Below the pieces are notes generated by a model that was not told the DNA's origin, ran no database searches, and worked only from the letters and a program-made list of their open reading frames with translations. A program made the position numbers and the translations under genes. A DNA stretch of 59,372 nucleotides from Ophiobolus disseminans (lineage: Eukaryota; Ascomycota; Dothideomycetes; Pleosporales; Phaeosphaeriaceae). This document shows positions 33,217 through 42,882 of the stretch, piece by piece. Where the stretch lies: positions 1,970,518-2,029,889 of the forward strand of contig MU006216.1 of the NCBI GenBank assembly GCA_010093685.1. Reading direction: 5' to 3'. The stretch's first letter is position 1; the number at the start of each line of letters is the position of its first letter.

Positions 33217-34200
33217 ATGAACGCCATCCACGGATCCTTCACGCCCCCCCATCTACTTCCCAACCGCCTCTCTCCCTCCAGGAACAGTGCGTCAACCTCC
33301 ACCCTCCCACGCATGCAGCCCACACATACTCACCATTTCTCGGCAGTCTACCCGTCCTCATCAGGCATGTCCGGGCGCAAGCGGAAGGCAGACGACGACG
33401 GCAGCAGCGACGACCGGATGAGCGCATCGCCGTCCATGGCCTCCGCCGAGCTGCCGCGGCCGCAGCCCCGACACACGAAGCGTATGCGGACGAACCTCTC
33501 GGGCCGCCCGCTGCCGCTGCCGCGCCTGCTCGAGACGCTCGGCGCAGACGAGATGCGGAACCTGCTGCAGTCCATCTGCCAGCGCCACCCAGACATCGGC
33601 AACGAGGTAGTGACGACGGCGCCGCGGCCTAGCATCCAGTCGACGCTCGAGGTCCTGTCCAAGTACGAGTCGGCGTTCCAGGCCGCCTTCCCCTTTGGCG
33701 GGCGCTCGTCGTCGGACTACGCCTACAACCGCGTGCGGCAGCAGCTCATCGAGCTGCTCGAGGCGCTCAAGGACTTCACCCCCCACTTCCTCCCGCCGAA
33801 CGAGCAGCAGCCCGCCACGTCGCTCGCCTTCCTCGATGGCGCTACCGAGGTCATCCACCGCCTGCCCAACTGGGACACGTACCAGCACAACCGACACAAG
33901 GAGGAGGCATATGAGGAGATGGCAAAGGCATGGGCCATCGTGATCCGGGAGGCGGCGAAGAAGGCCGGCGGGATACAGCTGCAGTACGGCGGATGGGACC
34001 AGAAGATCGCGAAGCACAACGAGGCGTCGGGCGGAAAGATGCAAGAGGCGGTCAACGAGCTGCGCGGAGGTCTGGGCTGGATGGCCGCCGATGCGCCAGC
34101 GCCTGCCACAAGCGGCCCCGAAGACTCCATGTCCGTCAGACAGCAACTACTGAGCGGCAACTATGGCATGGGTGCATCCGCGGGCATCGGCGCCTGGTAG
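33217..34200 (+). CDS. STS1: Tethering factor for nuclear proteasome (STS1/Cut8 family)
   Basis: A single exon of 328 codons (327 aa) from ATG 33217. Sts1/Cut8 anchors the 26S proteasome to the nucleus. The N-terminal ~95 residues are Ser/Pro-rich, disordered, and include a basic GRKRKADDD stretch like the Lys-rich regulatory segment and nuclear signal of the family. The helical core starts at about residue 103 (LPRLLETLGADEMRNLLQSI), followed by RHPDIGNEVVTTAPRPS, FPFGGRSSSDYAYNRV, FTPHFLPPNEQQ and LQYGGWDQKIAKHNEASGGK, all strongly conserved in ascomycete STS1. An internal ATG (33366, MSGRKRK) is the other plausible start; I keep the first. The stop is TAG. Confidence 0.92.
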   Translation: MNAIHGSFTPPHLLPNRLSPSRNSASTSTLPRMQPTHTHHFSAVYPSSSGMSGRKRKADDDGSSDDRMSASPSMASAELPRPQPRHTKRMRTNLSGRPLPLPRLLETLGADEMRNLLQSICQRHPDIGNEVVTTAPRPSIQSTLEVLSKYESAFQAAFPFGGRSSSDYAYNRVRQQLIELLEALKDFTPHFLPPNEQQPATSLAFLDGATEVIHRLPNWDTYQHNRHKEEAYEEMAKAWAIVIREAAKKAGGIQLQYGGWDQKIAKHNEASGGKMQEAVNELRGGLGWMAADAPAPATSGPEDSMSVRQQLLSGNYGMGASAGIGAW

Positions 34201-35047
34201 CTTCGCACACCACCCTTGCATATTCACGGCCGCAACCACCAACGGACGATACCACTGCATGGAGGCACATTCGACGATCACGACCTGCATAGCGTTTCTT
34301 TGTGCACATACATCACTGCATTTTGAGGTTGGCTCTTGGAGTAACAGGCGTTTTATTCGACTTTCCCGAGTTTTGTTCCTAACCGCCCCTTGGCGTAATA
34401 TTTTGTCACTATTACCATAGAAGGGTTTGTTTGAGATGGCCTAAAGCGGGTCGCATCTCCTACGGATACCAATGTAGCAGTTCCCAGTTTAGGGAGCAAC
34501 CGGGCGTTCTCGATCGTTAAGGTATGGCCCCTTATGGGTCTCGAGGGAGTCAGGATAGATGGAGGGATAAGAATATATTCTCTTGAAACGAATTCGATTT
34601 TGCAACCTATTTGTGTCTGGATCAAGACAACCGCGGCTGTTCGACACAGAGAGCTCACCGCTAAATGGGGTTCGCGAACCAAACCATGCAGGTGACCCCA
34701 CAGGTTGCGGGCGAACTTGCCCCATCGTGATTGCTGGGACTTTCTTGACCGCGCCCGTTCGTGAGAAAGTGTCGTGAGTAAAGGGGTCGCAGCTGCTCAA
34801 TTAACGCTCACGTGCTTTCGTGCATACGCGCCTTCCAAAGTTCGCGCCGAGGCAAGCAAGCGCCTGAACATCTTCACCCCACGCCTCTCCTTTCAGCCGC
34901 CATCGCTCACTCTCACTTACACCGCAGCAGTCTGTACCTGCTTCTCGCTTCTTAGCTACTGCCTTCTTCACGCTCGTTATCTCTGAGCTCTCCACCACGC
35001 TCAACATCGCGCACATCCGTTCTCAGCCTTGTCTGGACGACAACATC
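34201..35047. other. Intergenic region STS1 - DUF7918 copy 1
   Basis: 847 bp with no recognised gene. A CACGTG hexamer at 34809-34814 is 234 bp upstream of the copy 1 ATG, and a pyrimidine-rich leader (CCGCCATCGCTCACTCTCAC-type) follows near 34890. Confidence 0.5.
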
Positions 35048-36152
35048 ATGGCCATCACTACACTTTGCCCTCGATTGAAGACATATATCTCGATCGATGG
35101 CGTCGCGCTCGAGGAATACGCCGACGACGATGAAGAGCAGAAGCCTTCCTCCGTTGTGAAATACATTGAGGCAGTATCTGGTGCCGACTTCTCAATTAAT
35201 TGCGAGCTCTCCAGACCCTGGCCAAGCCACAGCATTCTCCTTGATGTCTTTATTGATGGAAAATGGGTTCGTGGCACGTTTATTCAGCAGAAAGACTTCG
35301 TCGGCAACTCAGTAAAAAGGAATATTTCTGGAGTAAATCATTCGAATGGCAATGAATGGTTCCTGCAGAAGTTCTGTTTCTCGGACCTTGTTGTTGGTAA
35401 GTGATCAACTCTCTGATTGCCGGCAGTTCTAAGTGTGTATAGATGATTCGGGTGCCCGGCGTGTCGAAGATCAGTTGATGAAGGACCTCAAGCAGATGGG
35501 CGAAATCACCGTGAAGGTCTTCTACGTTGAGAATCTAAGACAGACGGCGAGGGGCGTTTCCCAACAAGACGTAGTTGACGTCGAAGTCGTTCCAGAAAAG
35601 GCTCTCAAAGGGAGGAGCTTGTCTCACAAGTCAAGGTAAGTTTCTGGTGGAGGTGTCTGATCTGAATGCTTACGTGGATAGCCTCCGACCGCCTGTCATT
35701 ACTGCGACATCTTCGGTGTGCGATTGCGATTACGTAGAGCCGAACAAAGCGTCGTTCGCAGTCTTCACGTTCAAATATCGTTCAAGAGGTGTGTTGTGGT
35801 GTCGCATCACATGGCTAGTAAGGCGCTAACTGCATGTGTCACAGCTGCTCTTCAATCACTCTTGGTTATTCCTCGAAGCCCTAGCCCGATTCCTCTCGAA
35901 GAAAGGGATGTAGACTCTATGACTCCAGCAGAGATGAGGGAACTGCTACGCCGTCAGCGTGAACGTGACGAAGCTGCAGCGACGGTCAAGAGGGAGCGAG
36001 GGGTCAAACGCGAGCGTGGTCGAGAGAGGAGTAGTACAATTGATAGGCCTGTCCAGGAGGACGATGACGAGTTGTCCTTCGTCTCCGCAAAGCGTCGACG
36101 ATTACCGGTCACCCTGGACGAGAACGGTGTCGAGACGATCGATCTGACCTGA
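35048..36152 (+). CDS. DUF7918-like protein, tandem copy 1
   Basis: Exons 35048-35396, 35443-35635, 35682-35788 and 35845-36152 give 319 codons (318 aa). The N-terminal domain has the family pattern: MAI..CPRLKTYISIDG near the start, KYIEAVSGADFSI (~37-50), a VFIDGKWV strand, and a FCFSDLV segment at the end of exon 1. I match it from memory to the fungal DUF7918 family of unknown function. A short SLSHKS loop ends exon 2. The C-terminal ~90 residues are charged, with KRER repeats (TVKRERGVKRERGRE) and a hydrophobic-acidic end VETIDLT. No signal peptide or membrane segment is seen, so a nuclear location is plausible but inferred. It is the first of four tandem paralogues; exon 1 is 349 nt, as in copy 3. 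Confidence 0.82.
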
Positions 36153-36933
36153 TGGCTGTTGACCTCAACACACACTATGTCGCTTCCTCACAACAACGAG
36201 CCGTCTACGACTGCAAGTAGACTGCGTAATCTCCTTGCGAATAGATCCGCCGCTACGAGTTCATCGACCGCATTCAAATTACGGACAAGGCCATCTCCGA
36301 CACACCTTGGCAACTTCGACTTGACTTGATGACAATTTACGCCGAAACGCGCGATGCAATTGGGTATTGCGGATCGAAATGGCAGTATACGCTTAGTGAT
36401 CTTTACCGACGAGTTTTCCATTAAGTGGAACCTTTTCTTTTGAGGGCATTTGTAGGATGGAAATGGGCACACGTATGGTATCACGGTAAATCTTTTCGTT
36501 GTTTCCTCCTCATCAATCACGTGGTGCTCTCTTTGCTTCAGATACTAGCATCCCGGGACTAGAAAATTTCGTAATGCATCATATCGCACGCGGCATAAGA
36601 CCCCTCGACCAGAGCTTGAGTGCTAATGTGGTCAGAGCGTACTCGTCCGCTATGCTTCGTAACCATTTTGAAGATAGTAGAAACAACTCACCTGAGCACG
36701 CCGTACGAGACCTCGTGTACGGCCTTGACGGCGATGGACTGTGCAGACATTGCGTGTCGGTCTGAACTGAATCAGACTTGGGCTTTGTCTCAAGTAGCCT
36801 TCACCTGAGCTATTCTCTCACCTCAGCTAACACCACTCGAAATAGTTCGAGCACCGTTACTCGTTTACATACGGTTTTACAACACTTCTTCCACTCACCA
36901 TTCGAGTCGTAGCCTTGATCACCTTGTTCCGTT
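36153..36933. other. Intergenic region DUF7918 copies 1-2
   Basis: 780 bp with no recognised gene. A CACGTG lies at 36518-36523. Confidence 0.5.
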
Positions 36934-38113
36934 ATGGCTATCATAGCAGCCTTGCCGGGCCTTCAGGTCACCGTCGAAGCTGGTGGAGAACCCCTAGCAG
37001 AGTTCGATTATCAGCCCGCCAATGCGCTTCAAGACGCTACTGCTCCGAACATGGTATCCCGGTACATCGAAGCGCCATCTGGTGCTGAGTTCGAGATCCG
37101 CACGTTATACAGGCCGCCTTACAACCCGGACTCACTCGTCCAAGTGGACATCATGCTGGACGGAACCTATGTCCTGGTGCCATTCGAAGAGCCAGCCGAA
37201 AAGATGACTGTGAAGGGTACAAGTACGCCAAAGCTACGTTCGTGTCTGATGGTATCTCGTCCACGCAGAACTTCCGCTTCTCCGATCTAACGACAGGCAT
37301 GTCTACAATGCCGATTCGTCCTAGTGAAGCTAACATATACATAGAGGAGAACGACCAAGCAGTCACTGCAGAAGCCAAGCGCAAGGTCTCGGGTATTGGT
37401 CAAATAGTCCTCTATCTGTACTACATTCAAGGACTGGTGGAGGCAAATCCTATCGAGATACCACGGTCCAATATCGACCACACCGAAGCTATCAGCCACA
37501 AGGTGTTAAAGGCAACTGTCGCCCCCGGAGACTCACTCTCGCACCAAACAAGGTAAACTGGGCTGACAGCACTACATACGCCTAGCTAACTGCAATTAGC
37601 CTGTCCGAGCCAGAAGTGTGCGACCGCGTCACCTACAACGAACTAAGGACTTCTAGTAACGAGCCTTTTGCTGCCTTTACGTTCTAATACCGATCGGCAG
37701 GTATGATCTACCATTATAACTCGTCTGCCGTGAAGTAGGTACTGACTATTCTTTCTACAGCTGCCCTCAAATCTCTCGGCATCCTTCAACGCACCCCGAC
37801 GGCGTTTCCTGAGCCCGAGCCCGAGCCAAAAGACCCCGATGAAATGACTGCAGAGGAGTTGAGAGCTGAGCTGACTCGCCTACGAGTAAGTCTCCATGCA
37901 GCGGGAGATAGGAGCACCGACTAGCATACTCCGTAGAATGAGAAAGAAGAGGCGATCCGCGTCAAGCGCGAGCGGGAAGAGAGTGTAGCTACTGTCGCGG
38001 GGGGTGATGAAATTGATGTTGAGTGGGTAGGTACGCAGCCAGCTGAACGGGTTGCGAAGAGAATGAGGAGGATTCCTGGCGAAGGTGACGAGGTTGTGGA
38101 TGTCGAAGACTAA
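36934..38113 (+). pseudogene. DUF7918-like protein, tandem copy 2 (frameshift and stop)
   Basis: Pieces matching the paralogues are 36934-37296, 37345-37552, 37600-37700, 37761-37885 and 37937-38113. Family features are MAIIAALPGLQVTV, RYIEAPSGAEFEI, a MLDGTYV strand, NFRFSDL, SLSHQT and a C-terminal RVKRERE segment ending DEVVDVED. Two lesions break it. Near 37205-37215 the frame shifts, the conserved YKYAKATFVSDG continuation being in another frame with no usable intron. In exon 3, TAA stands at the position of the aromatic codon (TTC TAA TAC; copy 3 has FYYR). The first intron would be a GC-AG intron (37297-37344) with a GCTAAC branch. Introns 2-4 are at the same places as in copy 3. A sequencing error could explain one lesion but hardly both. 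Confidence 0.75.
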
Positions 38114-38762
38114 GCGCGCCTGGGTATACAGTCGGGCCTGAATGAGTCAATTTCGGCACAGGGTTGAGGAAGAGCCGAGGGCGGCCATTTGAGCATGGCA
38201 GTTGTCCTAGATCAGAGGGACTCATGTTTCCGCAGCGGCCTATGCGAGACAAGAGAGCGACTGTAGAGGCGATGAATAACGCACGCAGTCGCTGCGTCTA
38301 GGCATTCGTGTCAGTCACAATAGTCTTTGCATTTTCAGTCGGAATATCCATAATTGTACATTCTTCACGTTCGGACAGTCGTGAAATTGGCTGCTAGATT
38401 CTCTCGCACTCTCTTAGCATCATAGCGTCTCGGAAGCTTCCACAAAGTGTCGGAGCTAATCAGTCACGTGTAGTGAGATCTTGGGAATGGAAGGAGCGAC
38501 AGAAGGAAGGCGCAATCCGGCTTCGACCTCGCTTCCAAAGCTTCTCAACGCCGGCTATTTGCGCGTCTCAAGCTGCAAGGTCCGTGTTGCGTGTCTCTCA
38601 CCTGTCGCTCTCGCCTTCACCTCGACTTCTACACACAAGTCGAGGTGAGCATGTCCACGTGACGCATATCTCCAGCATCGCCATCAGCAGCATAGCTTCG
38701 TACTTCGATTACGATCTTCCTCATCTCCTTACATCACTGTCTACACATCCTCCATCGACATC
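38114..38762. other. Intergenic region DUF7918 copies 2-3
   Basis: 649 bp, no recognised gene. CACGTG occurs at 38465-38470 and 38656-38661, upstream of copy 3. Confidence 0.5.
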
Positions 38763-39955
38763 ATGGCCGTGATCGATGGCATTCCCGGCCTCGAAGTGCG
38801 CATCGTCACCAACGAACGGCCTCTCTTTGAGCACGAGGATCGCGACACTCAGGTTTCCCCGAAAACGGTTGAGCGCTATATTGAGGCTCAATCCAATGCC
38901 GAATACGAGATACATTACTCCTTCAAGAAGCCATTTCCAGGCAATCGCCCCGTCTCCATGATCGTCACAATTGATGGCAAAGACGTGGACGAGCCGATGA
39001 TTCGCCCGTTCGAGCTTTTCGATCCCAAAGGCCATGTCAGTTATGGTCCGATCTCGCAGCAAGCGGTGGGCTGGGTGGTGCAGAACTATTACTTCTCCAA
39101 GATTAACATCAGTGAGCTTCCCCCTTCGTCAAATCAATTGCTATTGCTGATAATTGCGTAGGAGAGGCTGCGGTAGAAGCAATACCCGAAGAGCTGAAGA
39201 AGAAGCTCCAGCCTGTCGGTATCATCACCTGCGAGTTCTACTTCCTCAACAACCCACGTCGCAACACTCACCTGCATGGGGCGCAAAAGGATATCGAGGA
39301 GTTGCACTCGGTCAGTGAGAAGGCTATCAAGGGTGATGCGTTGTCGCATCAGACGGTGTAAGCTGCTGCTCATACCTGAGAATTGTCGTTACAAGAGCCT
39401 GACATGAGATAGCCTGAGCGACATCAAGCCCACCGAAGAAGTGGAGTATTACGATGCAGATTATGCTGATGGCGGCGAGCCTTTCGCCACTTTCCACTTC
39501 TACTATCGATCTCTTGGTGAGTTTCCGCGCCTCACCTTTGGCCAGGCAAGCCACTAACTTGACTGCACAGCCGCCCTCAAAGATCTCCACATTGTCGAGC
39601 GCACTCCTGAACCGCTTGATATTCTGGACAGCGATGACAGTGTTCTTGGCCAAATGAATAGGGAGCAACTCGAGGCCATCGTTCGACGCTTCCGGGTAAG
39701 CGTTCCTAGACCATTCTGTTGAGAACAACCCTACTGATCCTTTATAAGGAACAGGAAGAAAACCGTATCCGTACCAAGCGCGAGCGCTCAGACTCGGTCA
39801 CCGTTGTGGGTGATGAAGACGACATCGGCGACCGCTATCAACACAGTGACCCAGACCTCCTGGAAATGCGATGGGTAGATTTGAGGGAGCAGAGAAATAA
39901 GTTGCGTGTCAGACAGCTCCCGACGGCGGAGACGGAGGTGATTGAGCTGGATTAA
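38763..39955 (+). CDS. DUF7918-like protein, tandem copy 3
   Basis: Exons 38763-39111, 39162-39357, 39413-39516, 39571-39695 and 39749-39955 give 327 codons (326 aa). The last acceptor could also be six bases later in frame. The N-terminal domain carries MAVIDGIPGLEVRIV, RYIEAQSNAEYEI, VTIDGKDV and NYYFSKINI. The middle has a CEFYFLNNPR strand and ALSHQT; exon 3 ends FHFYYRSL. The C-terminal tail is acidic/basic with RTKRERSD and ends TEVIELD. Intron positions 1-3 match copy 1, and the fourth matches copy 2. No signal peptide. The function is unknown; it is the most complete member of the array. Confidence 0.84.
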
Positions 39956-40547
39956 CTGCCCGACATGCTGCCTGGCATCAGCTAAGATAAAGACCATGTG
40001 GAAGGCGGGTCGGCGTGCTGCAAATCAATTCTGGTTGACACTTGCTGGAACAACATTTAGGCGTTATGGAACAAATTTACGATTGATCTTACGGTAGCTA
40101 GTACGGGAGAGGAATGAGGGTGGTACGATGGCTTTCGTGATCTATCAACACTACGTACTTCAGCACAGTGCAGCTCAATGCATAAATATATCAACTAGCG
40201 TTAGAGAAGGCCTCAAGCTCATATATTCTCTTCTAGTATTCGGATGTGTGAAAAATTGACTGTGAATGCGGCTTCTGATTGAGCGGTGTTTGGTCTGCAG
40301 GTAGCCGGCTAGTGATGCATCTTCCCGTGATAGGAGCGCACCTGCCTCACCGCAACTCATGTATTAGGTTTTGCGTCATCGGCCCCTTACTGGATCGCCG
40401 TTTCCCTCCCTCTCTCACCTTTTATAGCCTTGCCCGATCTTTCTCTCAGCCAACAGCGCTTCAACTGTTGATCCTTCTACGCTACCACAACACGAGTCAA
40501 CCACGATCAAGCCGCCTCTCCAAATTCTCTTGCAAACATTTCAATCA
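39956..40547. other. Intergenic region DUF7918 copies 3-4
   Basis: 592 bp without a recognised gene. No CACGTG was seen upstream of copy 4. Confidence 0.5.
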
Positions 40548-40805
40548 ATGGCGATCCATCCAGACTACCCCGGGTTAGAAGTTGAAGTGGTCATCAATGG
40601 CAAAACGCTCAAGGAATACGACAACGACGACTTGCTGCAGGCCAAGACAACAACGAAGCATGTCGAGGCCACGTCTGGAGAGAACTTTGGCGTCAAGTAC
40701 ACTATACCGCATGATCTGTTTCGGAACTATGGCGTCGAGGCCATTATCAGGATTGATGGCGAGGACGTGCGAAAGAAAGTGTACCGTAGAGCATCGTTTC
40801 CGGCA
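40548..40805 (+). pseudogene. DUF7918-like protein, tandem copy 4, truncated by hAT-2
   Basis: ATG 40548 opens 86 family codons: YPGLEVEVVINGK, EYDNDD, KHVEATSGENFGV and IIRIDGEDV. Homology stops at 40805 where the hAT-2 terminus begins; the frame then reads into the transposon. Up to the break there is no stop or frameshift, so the insertion is probably what killed it. The 3' part is not in the window. Confidence 0.85.
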
Positions 40806-41937
40806 CAGTCCGCAACAAGCAAGCCGGCTTGATAGGCTTGGCTTGTAGGCTTGATGGCTTGAGGCCATAATCAAGCCAAAAAAGCAGTCTGAGGCTTGAG
40901 GAGCAAGCCCGCAAATGATAGCCATAGGCTTAGTGGCTTGATGAGGCTTAACCCACTTTTTTTGGTGTTTTAGGTGGTGTTTTAGGTGAAGGTGAAGGTG
41001 TCGGTGTTTTGGGTGTTAGTGTTGATGTTCTTCCACCCTAAACCAAAACCGTCCAATCGCGCTCTAGCGCGTTTACCCCTAATACTATCCTCCCTCACTC
41101 TCTATTATTTTTAGAGCCCTATACAACGCGCTGCAATGCCACTAAAGAGCCGGAAGAAACGCATGTGCACATCTACAAGCGCTACCGAAGCCCCTAAACG
41201 ATTGCGCGTATCTCAACGCGTCCTATCGCCGTCGCTATCGCCAGAGCCACCGTAGGAGTCGCAATTTCTGGAGTTGCAGCCCGAAGCTGAGATCTCGGCG
41301 CCTACTAAGGGCGGCAGCCACACTGCCACCGCCTCAATAGCGACTACAGAGGAGAGCTGCGGCAGCTTAACTTAGGAGGATAAGGCCGAGAACAAAGATT
41401 ATTTTGAGGGCATTGTTTAGGAGCGCCTTAGCCGCTTTGCGAAGCCTGTAAAGAGGGCAACAGGTAGGAGAAGCTGGATATATAACTATGGCTATCGCGT
41501 TGTTAAGCTTAGCGACCTAAGAAGCGTGTAGTTTGTGTGCAAATACTGCTATATTTACAAGGCCTTTAGCGGCGGCCTATACAACGTGACAAAGGCGACA
41601 ACTGCTGCTGTTAAGCACCTTAAAAGGCCTGTAACAGGCTATAGCTTTTCTAGCAATTGCAATGTTAAGAGCGCAGTAATTGCTTAAGGGCAGCTATCGC
41701 TACAATAAGCAATTAACGGCAGTATTAAGTTCTTGCAACACTTAGCAAATGCGCTAGGTTACTTTAACTTACAACAGTTTTGCCTTGCCTTTGTGCTTTG
41801 GATTGTCGATAACAATATGCTAATAGAGATAATTGCGCGGTAATTAACGCGCAAAATAATGAAGTTTGCTAATCTAGAGGCTGAGAGCGCGTTGTAGCAG
41901 AGTCCTTGCAGTGTTGCGACGTACGCAATAAGACTAT
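40806..41937 (+). mobile_element. hAT-2: 5' part of a hAT-like DNA transposon
   Basis: It starts CAGTCCGCAACAAGCAAGCC inside DUF7918 copy 4. The first 140 bp are dense in GGCTTG/CAAGCC subterminal repeats. The transposase frame opens at 41136. The element is interrupted at 41938 by Copia-3. Its 3' end and 8-bp target duplication are not visible. Confidence 0.75.
41136..41937 (+). pseudogene. hAT-2 transposase N-terminal region (RIP-broken)
   Basis: ATG 41136 opens a basic leader (MPLKSRKKRMCTSTS), then an acidic linker. Next comes a BED-like zinc finger near 41525-41620, FVCKYCYIYKAF...AAVKHLK, the DNA-binding finger typical of hAT transposases. A helical segment follows (HLANALGYFNLQQFCLAFVLW near 41740-41800). 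In-frame TAG/TAA replace Gln. The catalytic DDE/RNase-H-like core is missing because Copia-3 cuts the frame. Confidence 0.75.
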
Positions 41938-42537
41938 TGTCAGATTTAATAAGGTATTGAAACCTAATGATAGATAAGATGAATTAATAATAATTGTTAG
42001 GACGCAGGTCCGCACCCACTACGTCATGCAACCAAAAAGGTACGTATAAACAATGAACATTGATTATGGTGTGCGGAACAGTATATATCGTATAGGCCGC
42101 AGCTAAAGCACGAGGCTTCGCCTTATGTGCGCGCGTGCGCCTTACAATAATGTGTTGTATTATGTTGTTCTCTAGTTAAGTGCGGAGTTTAACTAGGTGT
42201 TAGATCTAGTACTAGTGTGCTAAGGCGCTTGTGCTAGCCCCTTCTGTTTCTTTTAGTGTTAGTAGCCTTACAGCACCCCTAATATCTAATACACCCTCTT
42301 AGCTTAGATGTATTTGCAAGCTAGTAACCTTAGGTGATAATAAGGTCCTTAAGTTTTGCTTAAAGTTCTTCTAATAGTGCCTCCTTAGTCACCTTGTGTA
42401 GTAATACCTTAACCAATCTAACTTAATAAAGGAAGTTTAGCCACTTGTTGCCTGGCAACACCTTAGTGAAGCCATCCGCTATCATTTCCGATAATTAAAT
42501 GTATTCTACAGTAATCTTTCCACTTGCAACCTCCTGT
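41938..42537 (-). mobile_element. Copia-3: reverse copia fragment (3' LTR plus end of RNase H)
   Basis: The minus strand matches the 3' end of Copia-1/-2. Its LTR occupies 41938-42291 once the 152-bp solo element and one ATAAT are removed (~197 bp). The internal end (42292-42537) corresponds to the RNase H C-terminus. It is cut at 42538 by the Gypsy-3 LTR; CCTGT at 42533-42537 would be one copy of that insertion's target duplication. Confidence 0.85.
41995..42146 (-). mobile_element. Solo LTR of the TRIM-like family (152 bp)
   Basis: On the minus strand it runs TGTAAGG...CCTAACA and matches 3301-3452 over exactly 152 bp. It is flanked by ATAAT on both sides (41990-41994 and 42147-42151), inside the Copia-3 LTR. 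Same length, same ends and a 5-bp duplication at an independent site confirm the LTR boundaries. Confidence 0.78.
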
Positions 42538-42597
42538 TGTAATAGGCTAAGCCCTAGGTATCTAGCGGAGCCTAGTTATAGATAAGATCTATCTAAC

Positions 42598-42797
42598 TGT
42601 TAGATATCAGGGGTGCTGTGAGGCTACCAACACTGAAAGAAACAGGAGGGGCGGGCACAAGCGCCTTAGCACACTAGTACTAGATCTGACACCTAGTCAA
42701 ACTCCGCACTTAACCGGGGAACACTACAACAATACAACACATCATTATCAATTTATCTCATCTATTATTAGGTCTTAATACCTCATCAAATCTAACA
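42598..42797 (+). repeat. 5' LTR of Copia-2
   Basis: 200 bp, a direct repeat of 47670-47869, preceded by CTAAC. Confidence 0.93.
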
Positions 42798-42882
42798 ATT
42801 AAGAGTCTTACTGCCTTTACTAAAGCTACTACCAAAGCTACCTACTAAGGCTACCTAACAAAAGCTATTCAACAACCACACT

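Noticed and set aside
33361..34146. 261-codon minus-strand ORF inside STS1
   Set aside because: Antisense shadow of a conserved coding exon.
36188..36765. Genes between DUF7918 copies 1 and 2
   Set aside because: Short frames on both strands lack motifs and are not repeated between the other copies.
37205..37270. Intron (GTACAA...CGCAG) to explain the frame change in DUF7918 copy 2
   Set aside because: It would remove a segment that matches the family and would leave NFRFSDL out of frame; it also lacks a branch site.
19676..40816. Gene island as cargo of one composite hAT transposon
   Set aside because: The two hAT copies are in opposite orientation with their 5' ends facing inward, have different N-terminal sequences, and no common target duplication was found. 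They look like independent insertions.
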